From the NCBI GenBank assembly GCA_027037535.1, contig JALVZQ010000008.1, positions 1 through 64,000 on the forward strand: 64,000 nt of DNA, read 5' to 3'. Source of the DNA: Acidilobaceae archaeon (GTDB taxonomy: Archaea; Thermoproteota; Thermoprotei_A; Sulfolobales; Acidilobaceae). The notes beneath the pieces were generated by a model, which worked only from the letters and a program-made list of their open reading frames with translations, was not told the DNA's origin and ran no database searches. Positions 25,649-35,595 of the stretch are shown here, piece by piece. Each line of letters begins with the position of its first letter. Within the stretch, counting starts at the first letter, position 1. A program made the translations under genes and the position numbers.

Positions 25649-25915
25649 GTGAACTATATGAATAGTCATTATGTAGTTAAGATTCCAGAGGAGCTCTGGG
25701 GGACTCGGAAAGAGGATGCTGTAGGAACCGTTGTAGACGTATATGTTAACCCGGGGGACACCGTGAAGGAGGGCGATATCCTAGTAGATGTCGAGATTGA
25801 AAAGGCCATTCTATCTATAGAGTCTCCCATAACAGGTACAGTTATCGAGGTACACGTGAAGAAAAACGACCAGGTAATCCCTGGATCCAAGCTAGTTACA
25901 TTGAAACCGGAGTAA
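25649..25915 (+). CDS. free-standing lipoyl-domain carrier protein
   Basis: This protein of 85-88 residues consists of one biotinyl/lipoyl domain of the E2 type. It has two mirror-image halves ([18 protein letters not shown] and [18 protein letters not shown]) around the hairpin [13 protein letters not shown], whose Lys is the lipoylation site. The start is GTG 25649 or ATG 25658. It is shorter than GcvH (about 125 residues) and not fused to an acyltransferase. The next three genes make and attach lipoate, so it is their likely substrate. No oxoacid dehydrogenase or glycine-cleavage gene is in the window. Confidence 0.88.
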   Translation: MNYMNSHYVVKIPEELWGTRKEDAVGTVVDVYVNPGDTVKEGDILVDVEIEKAILSIESPITGTVIEVHVKKNDQVIPGSKLVTLKPE

Positions 25916-25955
25916 TACGATATCCTATACTTGTTGGTTAGGGGTAGAACTAGGA

Positions 25956-26825
25956 TTGAAACCCAGGATTCGCATAAAGCCTACACCGAATATGGGCATT
26001 ATAGCAAGCACACTTAGGAAACACAGGCTCCACACTGTGTGCGAAGAGGCTCTATGCCCCAATATCTCCGAGTGCTGGGGAAAGGGACATACAACATTCA
26101 TGATCCTAGGAGATATATGTACACGTGGCTGCCGGTTCTGCTCAGTCAAGAGGGGAAAACCCTCTTCTCCTGATCCCAGCGAACCATATAGAATAGCATT
26201 AGCAGTAAAGGACCTTGGCCTTAAATACGTTGTATTGACAAGTGTTACTAGAGACGACCTCCCGGACGGAGGTGCAAGCCACTACGCCAAAACAATCCAT
26301 CTAATCAAAAAACTATCACCAGGGACCATAGTTGAAGCCCTCACGCCTGACTTCAACGGAGTAAAGAACCATATCAAGATCGTAATCGATAGTGGGCTAG
26401 ACGTATTCGCACACAACATAGAGACCGTGGAGCGACTAACACCCCTAATACGAGACCCAAGAGCAGGCTACAAGCAAAGCTTAAGGGTATTGAGTTACGC
26501 GAAAGAGCTAAATCCGTCAATTATAACGAAATCAAGCATTCTGGTAGGTCTTGGAGAGGAAAAAGAAGAGATTATACAAGCATTAAGAGATCTTAGAGAA
26601 GCGGGTGTTGATATAATTGTTATATCACAGTATCTTCGACCGACGCCTAAACAGGTACCTGTACGAAAACTATACGCAATGAAGGAATTCAAGGAGCTCG
26701 AACGAATAGCGTATACACTAGGATTCAGCTATGTCCACGCTCATCCCTTGGCAAGAACCTCGCACAAAGCCTACGAAGCCTACAAGGCAGTCATAGCTAG
26801 GAGGAGGCCTAGAGATGGCTCGTGA
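25956..26825 (+). CDS. lipA: lipoyl synthase
   Basis: This 289-residue radical SAM enzyme inserts two sulfurs into octanoyl groups on lipoyl domains. The auxiliary cluster motif C-x4-C-x5-C ([12 protein letters not shown]) and the radical SAM motif C-x3-C-x2-C (CTRGCRFC) are both present. The closing Ser ligand motif RSSY appears as ARTSHKAY, with Ser kept. The start is TTG 25956. The 3' end overlaps the next ligase gene by 11 bases, indicating an operon. Confidence 0.95.
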   Translation: MKPRIRIKPTPNMGIIASTLRKHRLHTVCEEALCPNISECWGKGHTTFMILGDICTRGCRFCSVKRGKPSSPDPSEPYRIALAVKDLGLKYVVLTSVTRDDLPDGGASHYAKTIHLIKKLSPGTIVEALTPDFNGVKNHIKIVIDSGLDVFAHNIETVERLTPLIRDPRAGYKQSLRVLSYAKELNPSIITKSSILVGLGEEKEEIIQALRDLREAGVDIIVISQYLRPTPKQVPVRKLYAMKEFKELERIAYTLGFSYVHAHPLARTSHKAYEAYKAVIARRRPRDGS

Positions 26826-27627
26826 ACTTATAGTAAGAATAGACGGCCCCTTAGACCCATACTATAACATGGCATTCGACGAAGCAATGCTTTACTATAC
26901 TATAAAAGAAAAAGTAGCTATCCTCAGGTTCTATATGTGGAGCCAGAAAACTGTTACTCTCGGCAGAAGACAACCATATCCCTCTGTCCCTCCTTGGAAG
27001 AGCATACAGGTAGCTGTAACAAGGCGGATAACGGGTGGAAGCAGCCTACTACATGTACCTAGAAAGGAACTAACCTACTCTATAGCAATTCCCAGCACGC
27101 ATTCTTTCTATAAGAAACATAATATAGTCTCATCCGCCCACGAACTTGCGAAATCAATAGCCCGCGCTCTAACCGGCCTAGGTTTTAATGCTCATGCTCC
27201 AGGTATAACTAGCCAGGACACCAGCAGACCCTATATATGTCTTTTAGGAAGTGGATCAGCCGACATCTATGTGGAGGGGAAGAAAGTATCAGGAGCCGCA
27301 CAATATAGGGAAAGACGTGGACTTCTCCAACACGGTGTCATTTTACTAGATTATGACCACTACGAATGGACTTCAGTATACAAAGTGGATTCTAAAGATG
27401 AGGATGCTCTAATGAATAAGATTACAGGACTTAGAAGCATAGAAGACGTGGACTTATCAAGTTTAATAGAGGAGATTATAGTTCAACTATCAGGCCTGCT
27501 CGATCTAGAGGTATCTTACTCGAATGACCTAGTTAAACTAGTCCACGAATCAATGAAGTTATCTAATAATTATAGGGATCCGAGATGGGTTATACAGGGA
27601 GAGAAATTCTGGGCGCTTACAATATAG
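26815..27627 (+). CDS. lipoate-protein ligase / octanoyltransferase family protein, first copy
   Basis: This 270-residue protein has the LplA/LipM fold: [23 protein letters not shown], the adenylate-binding [11 protein letters not shown] (usually RRxSGGGAVxH) and the catalytic Lys in [14 protein letters not shown]. It would attach lipoate, or transfer octanoate, onto the carrier protein encoded upstream. The GGSS variant distinguishes it from the second copy. It overlaps lipA and the second ligase, so all are one transcript. Confidence 0.88.
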   Translation: MARELIVRIDGPLDPYYNMAFDEAMLYYTIKEKVAILRFYMWSQKTVTLGRRQPYPSVPPWKSIQVAVTRRITGGSSLLHVPRKELTYSIAIPSTHSFYKKHNIVSSAHELAKSIARALTGLGFNAHAPGITSQDTSRPYICLLGSGSADIYVEGKKVSGAAQYRERRGLLQHGVILLDYDHYEWTSVYKVDSKDEDALMNKITGLRSIEDVDLSSLIEEIIVQLSGLLDLEVSYSNDLVKLVHESMKLSNNYRDPRWVIQGEKFWALTI

Positions 27628-28361
27628 TATGGGAGCCTTTACCCCCGGGTGTGGGCTTAGCACTGGAAGAACTCATATTGCACCGATTAAACGAGCATCT
27701 TAGAAGATTCCTTCTAGTCTGGAGAAGCACCAGTAGTATCGTCATAGGTAGGAGGCTCTCGCTTTGCGAGGAAGTAAATTGTAGTAACGCGTGTATCCAT
27801 AATATTCCCATATGCCGTAGGCTGAGCGGTGGAGGAGCAGTATACCATGATCCAGGTAATCTCAATATTTCATTACTAGCATATACTGGTCATCGGTATC
27901 CCGTAGACAAGGTTTATGAGTACGGTCTGGGAATTATACGCAGACTACTCTCGATACTAGGATACGATTCTCATATCGAGAATCAGAATGATATTGTTAT
28001 TGGAAAATACAAGGTTTCTGGAAGCAGCGCGCTAATACTCAAAGACAGATACTTGTTCCACGCAACATTGCTTATAGAAGCAGATACCTCTCTGCTAGAC
28101 CAAGTAATTGTACCTAGACTGGACAGAGTTGCCAGAGGGGAGGTTACGCCTGCAAAGTATAATCCCTGGAATCTGTCATCAATTGGACCAATGATAAGAC
28201 TCCACAACGTATTACACGTATTGAAGCAAGAGATTGTCAAAGACATGGTCAACCATAGAGAACTGGTGATGATGTTGCTTCCCTATGCGTATTCGCGGGC
28301 ACTCGACTATTGTATGGAACCATGTGGTAGAGCTAGCACAGAGTCCCCGGTAAATGTCTAG
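27585..28361 (+). CDS. lipoate-protein ligase family protein, second copy
   Basis: This 258-residue LplA-family protein has GVGLALEELILHRL, IVIGRRLSLCEEVN, RRLSGGGAVYHDPGNLNIS and the Lys motif NDIVIGKYKVSGSSALI. It is diverged from the first copy, so one may ligate free lipoate and the other transfer octanoate, a division of labour known in other organisms. It overlaps the upstream ligase by 43 bases if ATG 27585 is used; no later start fits as well. It has a Cys-rich insertion (CEEVNCSNACIHNIPIC) that could bind a metal. Confidence 0.88.
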   Translation: MGYTGREILGAYNIVWEPLPPGVGLALEELILHRLNEHLRRFLLVWRSTSSIVIGRRLSLCEEVNCSNACIHNIPICRRLSGGGAVYHDPGNLNISLLAYTGHRYPVDKVYEYGLGIIRRLLSILGYDSHIENQNDIVIGKYKVSGSSALILKDRYLFHATLLIEADTSLLDQVIVPRLDRVARGEVTPAKYNPWNLSSIGPMIRLHNVLHVLKQEIVKDMVNHRELVMMLLPYAYSRALDYCMEPCGRASTESPVNV

Positions 28362-28487
28362 TCAATATATCTGTCTCTACAAACTCTCTTTGTTGATACG
28401 TTTATTATATGGTAGAAATATTGTATTGAGCCCGGGAGAAGGGAGAAACCACAAATAATGCTAACTCTGAATAAAGGGTGACGATAA

Positions 28488-30539
28488 ATGCTATTGCCAA
28501 GGAGAGTCGAGGAAGTAGTGGTTGCCGTTCCGAGACACCTATACGACAAGACCGTAGCGAAGCTTGCAGAGATAGGCGTGCTCCACGTAGATACTCCTCC
28601 CAAAGTAAAGGGTGGTGAAGTAAACAAAGCCTACCGTACCCTATATGTGAAGATCTCGGAGAAAGCCAACAAGTTGGAGAATTATTTCAGGGTTTTGGGC
28701 CTAGAGCCTGAGACGATCAGTGGCCTCTCACTAGAGGCTGGTGGATGGGAAGAAGCATATGAGAAGATCGTAAGTCTCCACTCCGAGCTAGAGGAGACTT
28801 TTGACAGAGGAGTCTCAAGGCTTCAGGAGATAGAGTCTAAGATCTCCGAGTTGCAGGCGCTTAAGGCTGTGCTAGAACCAATAAGCCATCTCGACGCAGA
28901 TATTAGGAGTGCAACTCACACGTCATTCATCGGGTATACTGTTGGATTCTACAATGAGACAAGTGTTGAAAGCGCATCAGGGTATCTGGGGAAGCTAGCA
29001 GAGAAACATGGAGTCATAGTAGCTCTAGAACCTGCCGGAGATCAAGGCATCCTAATAGCCGTCGCCGGACACCCCAAAAAGGTACGTGTCTTCATGCAAC
29101 AGATCCGGCAGAGATTTACACCCATAACGATACCAGAGGATCTTCCGGGCTCTCCAAAACAAGCATATAATGAGATAAGTAGGCTCCTAAAGGAGCTCAT
29201 GGATTCACACGACAGGATAGTTTCAATGCTAATCAAGAAGAAAAATGAACTAGTCCAATACTATACTTATGTGTCTGCCCTCCGCTACGTGGCAAAACTC
29301 CTCTCCAACACCGTAAATACTAGGACTACAGCGTTCTTCAGAGGATTCGTTGATACCGGGGAGCGAAAGAAGCTTGTCAAAGCACTCGATGAGGCGACGA
29401 GCGGCGCATATCTTCTAGGTAAAGTGAAGATACATAAGGCGAAGAAAAAGGTCCCCACCAAAGTGGAGCTTCCCTGGTTCCTAAAACCGTTCCACGAGAT
29501 AGTGAGAATGTATGGTGAGCCTGAACCTGATGAGATTGTGCCTACTGTATTCCTAGCAGTTACACTCCCAATAATCTTCGGACTAATGTTTCCAGACGCG
29601 GGACACGGACTGCTAGTAATACTGTTCGCTCTTCTCATGACAAAGAAAGGAAGTCCCTGGAGATTCATTCTTACAACGCTAGGAGCTGTCAGCGTAATAA
29701 CAGGTATACTTGCAGGAGAATTCTTCGGCCCAGTAGTCTCAGCAAAAATAGGACTATATGACTTCTGGCACCATCTAGGCTTCGAGACGCCGCCATTAGC
29801 GCAGCCAACCTTCGCGGCAGAGGAGAATCTTGGAAACGAGGTTGCAAAAGAAATCTTCTTCAGGATAGCGAGTATCAGCCTCTGGATAGGCGCCTTCATG
29901 CTATCATTTGGTACACTGCTAGGGGTAGTCGATTCATATATTAAACGAGACTATGAGGCACTACTGGCATCAAAGCTGCCAGCTTTCATATTCTTCACTT
30001 CTGTAACTCTACCCTTCCTAGTAGTCCCCAACGCGGCCGAGGCAGGAGGCATAATCAAAGAAGCAATATTCACGCTAGGATCAGCAGGAGTTCTACAAGC
30101 AATAGTATTCTACGGCGCAGTGATAGGCCTCGTATGGAAGATGCTAGGCGAACCAATTATATTAGCATTCGAGGGAGAAAACCCGCTCCATGGACTAGGA
30201 TCCTCCTTCATGGAAGCATACGAGATGATAGCAATGATACTAGGAAACGTCCCCAGCTTCCTTAGAATCCTAGGACTGGGGTTAGCCCACGCAGGACTAA
30301 TGCTTGGATTCACAAAACTCTATGACATACTAGCTGAGGGAGGCATTATTGGCCTAGCCATGGGAATAATAGTATACATTATCGGAAACCTACTCGTCGC
30401 CGGCCTAGAGGCAATAATAGCGTTCGCACACAGCCTCAGGCTTCACTTCTACGAATGGTTCAGCAAGTTCTATTCTGGAGGAGGAATCTCCTTCGAACCT
30501 CTGACAGCTGAAGGAGTAAAATTCATAATAAGAGGCTAA
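28488..30539 (+). CDS. atpI: A-type ATP synthase subunit I (a)
   Basis: This 683-residue protein has a cytosolic N-terminal half with long coiled coils (about residues 90-130 and 230-270) and a C-terminal half with about eight membrane helices. The first span is in PTVFLAVTLPIIFGLMFPDAGHG and the proton-pathway Arg region is AFAHSLRLHFYEWFSKFYSG near the end. It forms the stator and proton half-channels of the archaeal ATP synthase. A GGGTGA Shine-Dalgarno site precedes ATG 28488. The other atp genes are not in this window. Confidence 0.95.
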   Translation: MLLPRRVEEVVVAVPRHLYDKTVAKLAEIGVLHVDTPPKVKGGEVNKAYRTLYVKISEKANKLENYFRVLGLEPETISGLSLEAGGWEEAYEKIVSLHSELEETFDRGVSRLQEIESKISELQALKAVLEPISHLDADIRSATHTSFIGYTVGFYNETSVESASGYLGKLAEKHGVIVALEPAGDQGILIAVAGHPKKVRVFMQQIRQRFTPITIPEDLPGSPKQAYNEISRLLKELMDSHDRIVSMLIKKKNELVQYYTYVSALRYVAKLLSNTVNTRTTAFFRGFVDTGERKKLVKALDEATSGAYLLGKVKIHKAKKKVPTKVELPWFLKPFHEIVRMYGEPEPDEIVPTVFLAVTLPIIFGLMFPDAGHGLLVILFALLMTKKGSPWRFILTTLGAVSVITGILAGEFFGPVVSAKIGLYDFWHHLGFETPPLAQPTFAAEENLGNEVAKEIFFRIASISLWIGAFMLSFGTLLGVVDSYIKRDYEALLASKLPAFIFFTSVTLPFLVVPNAAEAGGIIKEAIFTLGSAGVLQAIVFYGAVIGLVWKMLGEPIILAFEGENPLHGLGSSFMEAYEMIAMILGNVPSFLRILGLGLAHAGLMLGFTKLYDILAEGGIIGLAMGIIVYIIGNLLVAGLEAIIAFAHSLRLHFYEWFSKFYSGGGISFEPLTAEGVKFIIRG

Positions 30540-30752
30540 ACGTAAACAAGTATATCTTTTCCAGCCACCTTATATCCTTATCAAGGGCGATGAAGACGGC
30601 TGGTATTACAGATATATTCCTGATGACGACTGACACCAGAACCGAGCCCCTATCCTTCCTAGAATTAATTTTTATATCCAAGAAATTTCAACTATATATT
30701 TGATCAGACATAAATCGGAGTATAAGTGGTACAACCGGGACACAGATAATAC

Positions 30753-30759
30753 AAGGAGG
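30753..30759 (+). promoter_or_regulatory. strong ribosome binding site fixing the PadR start
   Basis: AAGGAGG lies nine bases before ATG 30769. The same frame is open back to TTG 30700, so this site decides between the two starts in favour of 30769. TATA-like sequences at about 30669-30678 and 30690-30698 give a leader of 50-70 bases. Confidence 0.65.
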
Positions 30760-30768
30760 CTGACAGTT

Positions 30769-31227
30769 ATGCGTCCACGGTCAAGAAACGGAAGTTCTCT
30801 GTACAGGGAGAGCCTAAGAAACCTAGTGCTTAGAATACTAGCAGAAGGCCCTACTCATGGATACCACATAATGAGGAGAGTAGAAGAGATAACCGATGGA
30901 AAATGGAGACCTGCAGCCGGAACATTGTATCCATTGCTCGAACAGATGCAAGAGGAAGGCTATATCGAAATTAGAGAAGTTTCCACGGGCCGGGTCAGGG
31001 GAGGAAAAAGAATTGTTTATTCACTTACCGATAAGGGCTGGAAGAAACTAGCAGAAATATTATTGGAAAAGAGCGAAGCAAAGATGAAAATGCTCTACTA
31101 TCTTATCGTAGAGGGAGCAGTATTATTACGTAACAAAGGGTATAGTGAAGAAGCAGATCAGATATGTAACATTCTTAACACCTCGACTAATCAGTTTATG
31201 GAAGAGCTAGAGAAAAGTTGCCGATAA
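30769..31227 (+). CDS. PadR-family transcriptional regulator
   Basis: This 152-residue winged-helix protein has NLVLRILAEGPTHGYHIMRRV, the recognition-helix region AAGTLYPLLEQMQEEGYIE, a wing with basic residues (GRVRGGKRIVYSLTDKG) and a C-terminal dimer helix. PadR proteins usually repress a neighbouring transporter or detoxification gene in response to a small ligand. Here neither neighbour (ATP synthase subunit I, helicase) is an obvious target, and the regulator may control itself or a distant gene. Confidence 0.92.
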   Translation: MRPRSRNGSSLYRESLRNLVLRILAEGPTHGYHIMRRVEEITDGKWRPAAGTLYPLLEQMQEEGYIEIREVSTGRVRGGKRIVYSLTDKGWKKLAEILLEKSEAKMKMLYYLIVEGAVLLRNKGYSEEADQICNILNTSTNQFMEELEKSCR

Positions 31228-31274
31228 CCGGAGGCTACTCTATTCAGTCTAAGAAATAATCTCATGAGCATCAA

Positions 31275-34200
31275 CTACTCTTTAAGATATAAGTAGATAG
31301 ACATATAGGGATATCCCCTTATTCTTTCAAGGAAGTTCTCAATCCTAGACGTATCCTTAGCAATCAATACAATGTATCCATAGTCGAGGAGTTTGTGAAG
31401 TCCTCGCCTACTTGCGCCCAGCACTCGCCTATATGCTCTTCGATGCTCCTCACTTATTTGTTTTTTGAAGCGCCTTAGATAGATGGCGTTTAGCTCGTCA
31501 AATATCTCCTCTTTCTGCACTGCTATAGTGACGAGCATAGAACTACCCATAACTCTTTCAGCTTCACCGATTCTTTCAGCTGCGTGATTGAGGCATTCTT
31601 TCAGAGTTGAACAATATGTTTTTGAGAACAGTAACTTTCCTGGAATAGTATTCTTCTCATATACAGTTAATGATGATAAATACTCGTCTATTTTTTCTTT
31701 GATTAACGAATCCTGCTCATCTAGTTTATTGAGGGCAACGGCTTCTTTCATCATGTCCCAGTATTGGTCAAAGCTCTCGATTTCATGTACCGATAGTCTT
31801 GATAAATGGAGGAAGTCCCCTGCGTCAAAAACAGTTAATTTTTGATGGAATGTGTCTAGAGACAATTGTATAAGTGAAATCGTCTCGATCTGTGTAGGCT
31901 CATATCTAGTCCACTCTTTACAGTTTCCTATTTTAAATGTTCTCCCTCCAGCCTTCACAGTTATGGGAAATATTGGATATCCTTGGCTATCCATAGATTC
32001 TCCGCAACTATAGAATGCTGGCTTTATCTTTTTCCAGCCCGGGATCCTTTCCTTATCCGAAGTCAGAATAGTATCGGGTGCTATGTACATATACCATGAT
32101 AAGTAGTCTGCTGGGTCCTCACCCTTTGGAACTTGATATGCTACTATTTTGTCATTAATCTGCCAGTAGTCGAGTTTTCCTATAGATTGTAACAAGTCGA
32201 GAGATTTACTCGTCCTTATACCTCCCAGTAAGCTGTTGGGTAGTACCACTAGTGGAAGACCTCCTCCTTGGAGTGAACGGGTTTTCTCTGTTATTTCTTG
32301 TACAGTGTTATAGAGGGTGATTATATTAGATAGCCTGAGCCTTTGTGCTTGGATAAGTCTTCTTTTTTGATTAAAGTCTTCCTCGTGATATAAGGATACT
32401 ACTCTTGAGGGTAAACCATCTCTTCCCGCTCTGCCTACTTCCTGGTAATAATCTTCTACTCCATCGCTTGGAGTCACGTGTAGTATCCATCTAATGTTTG
32501 GAATATCCATACCCATGCCGAAGGCTTTAGTCGCCACTATTATCCTGGGACCTTGGCCTGTTCTAGAGGCTCTATAGACTAAGTTCTCGGCTTCCCTTCT
32601 TTCCCTGCCAGATAGTTGCCCGTGATATCCAATAGATTTAATCCCTGTAAGCTTTTCTATAGCTTCCGCTAGAACCTCCACGTTTGCCCATTCACTCTTC
32701 TCGCTCTTTACATAAGAGGTGAATACTATGCCGAGCCATGGATCGCTTACCGAAGATGCCCACTGAGACAACGAGATTATCGTGCGTGCTATATCATTAT
32801 GCCTTTCCTTACTAGTATATTCTTTTACTTGAAATACTAGATTGGGCCTTACACTCGGTGCTCTTAGAATGAGTGGCTTGTCTACATTCCAGTCGTCTAG
32901 ATGTGACTTTTCGTCTAGTGTAATTCTGATTGATAGCGGTTCCTCTTGGAAGCCGAGCTCGTTTAGGATCGATTTTAGCAATTCACTGCTTGCGCTTGCA
33001 GTGAAGAGTGTTATGGGCGGCCAGTTCGCCACCTTATAGATTTCCGATATTGTTCGGGCAGCGTGTAGATAGGAGGGCCTGAAGCTCGTACCCCATTTAC
33101 TTATTGTATGCGCCTCATCAAGTACTATTAGGCTTGGAAGTCTTTTTACGAAGACCTCGACGAATGATTGGTCATAGAATCTTTCTGGTGTCACATATAC
33201 GAAGTCTACTAGTCCACGCTCCATGACCTCGAGTATTGCTTTTTTGTCGCTCGGTTTGGTTGATGAATAGATTTTTACGGCTACGAATCCTTTTTCTTGA
33301 AGGCTTTCTATTTGGTCTCTCATTAATGCTCTTAGAGGGGAGACAACCAGAACATAGCCTGGCTCGATTCTGGAAAGGATAACTCCCGAGAGCTGGAATA
33401 TTGCTGATTTACCCGCTCCCGTAGGTAATATTATGGATACGGGTAACGGCTTTTTTGATAGGGATGAAAGCATTATTGCTTTTATACCAGTGTATTGGTA
33501 GGGTTTTAGGCTATACATGGGGTTCCAGTGTTTCTTCATGAGTCTCTCTGCTACTCCTACTATTTCTTCGACAATATCGTATGGATCACGTAGGAAGCTT
33601 TGTTCTAGTCCTTCCATTTTGGGACCCACGAATTCGATCTTTGCATTGTTTAGTCGTAGCGTTGTCGTTACTCCTATCGCGTTCATCGAGCCTAGGATCG
33701 AGGTTATCCTCGCAGTTGATGCTTGTAGATACTCGTCATAGAGTCCCCTTGATAGAAGATCACCTAGATATCTAGGTGCCGGATATCTCTCCGGGTATAA
33801 GGCTATCTTTGGACTATTTCGAGCAAATACTTCCGGGTATAGGGCATAGACATCCCAGCTCACAATTAGGACGTCGAAGTCCTCCGCTTCAAGCTCGTCA
33901 GTTAAAATAGTATGTGATGTTATACTCTTGGCCCTTAACCTCTCATTGAGAATGTGTTTTAAAATGTATGTCGATGAATCGTCTGGAGTAATGATTAATG
34001 GTATAGTATCTTTCTTCTTTTGAGCGTTGTACTCGAGGAACTTAACTATTAACGATGCTGCTCTTGGTACATTAATTGCGTGCTCTGTGCCGTTTAGTAG
34101 CTTTATCTTTGGTGCTCCACGTATAATGACGTCTTTCTTAGTTCTCTTACTACTGCACTCCTGTTTCTCAATGGCTATGCCCCAGGTTTTCAGCTGGTCT

Positions 34201-35375
34201 TCATAGGGTCCAGGCCCTTTCCAGTTTCGGCAGTCTTGCTCGGACAATAGACAATTATACGTTATGTCTTTTCGTCCTCTGATATTAACACAATGAATAT
34301 ACCATGGTTCTATCTGTATTTTCTTATCCAACAGTCTTTTGCCTGTTAGGTCAATAGATTTTACTAGTTCGTCTGCTATTTCTTTTTTGCCGGCGAGTAG
34401 GAGTGATACAGCTGCTATTATAGGGTTTCCTCGTCGTTTCCTTAGGGATTCTATGTAGGGTCTTGCCGGTCCTTTTTGGCCATTATTATTAACAAAATAT
34501 GGAGAATAATAGTTGCATGCATATTTTGGCTTATCTGTTACTAGTATTGTATCGATATCGCAGTGAATTGGTTCAGATTTTATTCCTGCTAGGAAGCTCA
34601 AATTATATGCTGTAACTGTGTCGTGGAGCTGGTAGGTTTCTATAAGGTATTTTAGCTTCTTGGATATTTTCTCAATGTTATCAATAATATTTCTTTCAGC
34701 ATTTTCTATGCCTAGATGATAGTTTAGACTAGATATGCTCGGATACGCTTCTGGGAGAACCTGCAATGCCAGTTCTCTTAGATCTAGTCCCGGGCATCCC
34801 CATGAGATCAGTGTCCTTGGCCCATACTCTGCGTGTTTAAGAGGCGTAAACTGTATTTGTACATAGGATCTGTAGGGTTCTGGAAGCGTATCTGTATTGT
34901 AGTTTTCGTCGTTTATTCTTATAATTATCTGTTTCTTCCCACAGTATGCAATTACTTTATTGGCTTGTGGATTCCTTATCGCTAGGAACTTGATAACGTT
35001 GTCTACGAGCTCAGTTCTTTCTCCTAGGTCACATCCTTTTAGTCTTAAAAGGATTACTAGTTCGGGCCTGTTTCTTTGCTCAAGCAAGGGTATTATGCTT
35101 CTAGGAGGACACCAGTATTTCGCGTAATTCGTGATAACCGTGGAGAGTAGTTTGTCGTTGCATTTATTAGCGCATGTAGCTAGAATATCGTCATTTATTC
35201 TGGTATTTTTTCTCAAGAGTTCTCTTGCTCCATAGAATACTATCGTATTTATTAACGGTATTTTGGAGAATACGGCGAGATATTTGCTTTTAGGAGCTAT
35301 AAAGTAGAGTATCCCAGCTATACCCGTAATGGTAACAAGTATTGCAGGTATCATTATTAGACCCGTTGCCTCCAT
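31275..35375 (-). CDS. large RecQ-like helicase with N-terminal membrane segment
   Basis: The protein has 1366 residues. Residues 6-27 (LIMIPAILVTITGIAGILYF) look like a membrane anchor. Residues 50-600 match no family I know and include four Cys at 362, 375, 382 and 407 that could bind zinc or Fe-S. The helicase core follows, with motif I PTGAGKSAIF (651), Ia SPLRALMRDQ, II DEAHTISKWG (753), III FTASAS, V ATKAFGMGMDIPN (948) and VI QEVGRAGRDG (978), most like RecQ. The last 350 residues are helical and uncharacterised. RecQ itself is about 600 residues. A role in DNA repair or in defence (compare RecQ-like DpdF) is possible. Confidence 0.85.
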   Translation of the reverse strand: MEATGLIMIPAILVTITGIAGILYFIAPKSKYLAVFSKIPLINTIVFYGARELLRKNTRINDDILATCANKCNDKLLSTVITNYAKYWCPPRSIIPLLEQRNRPELVILLRLKGCDLGERTELVDNVIKFLAIRNPQANKVIAYCGKKQIIIRINDENYNTDTLPEPYRSYVQIQFTPLKHAEYGPRTLISWGCPGLDLRELALQVLPEAYPSISSLNYHLGIENAERNIIDNIEKISKKLKYLIETYQLHDTVTAYNLSFLAGIKSEPIHCDIDTILVTDKPKYACNYYSPYFVNNNGQKGPARPYIESLRKRRGNPIIAAVSLLLAGKKEIADELVKSIDLTGKRLLDKKIQIEPWYIHCVNIRGRKDITYNCLLSEQDCRNWKGPGPYEDQLKTWGIAIEKQECSSKRTKKDVIIRGAPKIKLLNGTEHAINVPRAASLIVKFLEYNAQKKKDTIPLIITPDDSSTYILKHILNERLRAKSITSHTILTDELEAEDFDVLIVSWDVYALYPEVFARNSPKIALYPERYPAPRYLGDLLSRGLYDEYLQASTARITSILGSMNAIGVTTTLRLNNAKIEFVGPKMEGLEQSFLRDPYDIVEEIVGVAERLMKKHWNPMYSLKPYQYTGIKAIMLSSLSKKPLPVSIILPTGAGKSAIFQLSGVILSRIEPGYVLVVSPLRALMRDQIESLQEKGFVAVKIYSSTKPSDKKAILEVMERGLVDFVYVTPERFYDQSFVEVFVKRLPSLIVLDEAHTISKWGTSFRPSYLHAARTISEIYKVANWPPITLFTASASSELLKSILNELGFQEEPLSIRITLDEKSHLDDWNVDKPLILRAPSVRPNLVFQVKEYTSKERHNDIARTIISLSQWASSVSDPWLGIVFTSYVKSEKSEWANVEVLAEAIEKLTGIKSIGYHGQLSGRERREAENLVYRASRTGQGPRIIVATKAFGMGMDIPNIRWILHVTPSDGVEDYYQEVGRAGRDGLPSRVVSLYHEEDFNQKRRLIQAQRLRLSNIITLYNTVQEITEKTRSLQGGGLPLVVLPNSLLGGIRTSKSLDLLQSIGKLDYWQINDKIVAYQVPKGEDPADYLSWYMYIAPDTILTSDKERIPGWKKIKPAFYSCGESMDSQGYPIFPITVKAGGRTFKIGNCKEWTRYEPTQIETISLIQLSLDTFHQKLTVFDAGDFLHLSRLSVHEIESFDQYWDMMKEAVALNKLDEQDSLIKEKIDEYLSSLTVYEKNTIPGKLLFSKTYCSTLKECLNHAAERIGEAERVMGSSMLVTIAVQKEEIFDELNAIYLRRFKKQISEEHRRAYRRVLGASRRGLHKLLDYGYIVLIAKDTSRIENFLERIRGYPYMSIYLYLKE

Positions 35376-35514
35376 GTCCGTGTCCCGCCCAGCAATACCT
35401 TTAGATTTAGTATACGTGTGTCATCCGAGTATTACGTTGAGACCGGCAAGGGTCTTTAACGGATAAAGGTCTCCTAACATTTTATGCTTCCTTGTTAATC
35501 TTTTTACTAGAGGG

Positions 35515-35595
35515 ATGAGGATAATCCCATGGTCCGGAGCCTGGTATACGGCGATGGGGACTCTGGCAGGATCCGACCTCACAGCGTATAGTTAG
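35515..35595 (+). CDS. tiny ORF in the divergent intergenic region
   Basis: This 26-codon ORF starts at ATG 35515 after a purine run AGAGGG and would encode MRIIPWSGAWYTAMGTLAGS followed by DLTAYS. The same bases could also fold (GGTCCGGA about 35531-35538 against TCCGACC about 35572-35578, and CCTG against CAGG inside), so a structured RNA is an alternative. Apart from this, the gap from 35376 to 35676 holds nothing recognisable. Confidence 0.25.
   Translation: MRIIPWSGAWYTAMGTLAGSDLTAYS

Noticed and set aside
26815-28361. Interpretation of the two ligase genes as a split LplA-LplB pair.
   Set aside because: Both proteins carry the complete catalytic motif set, whereas LplB is a short accessory domain without it.
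30587-30633. Possible C/D box small RNA (GCGATGA, CTGATGA, CTGA).
   Set aside because: The inner D' and C' boxes overlap and the guide before the last box would be only three bases, so the spacing is wrong for an archaeal C/D RNA.
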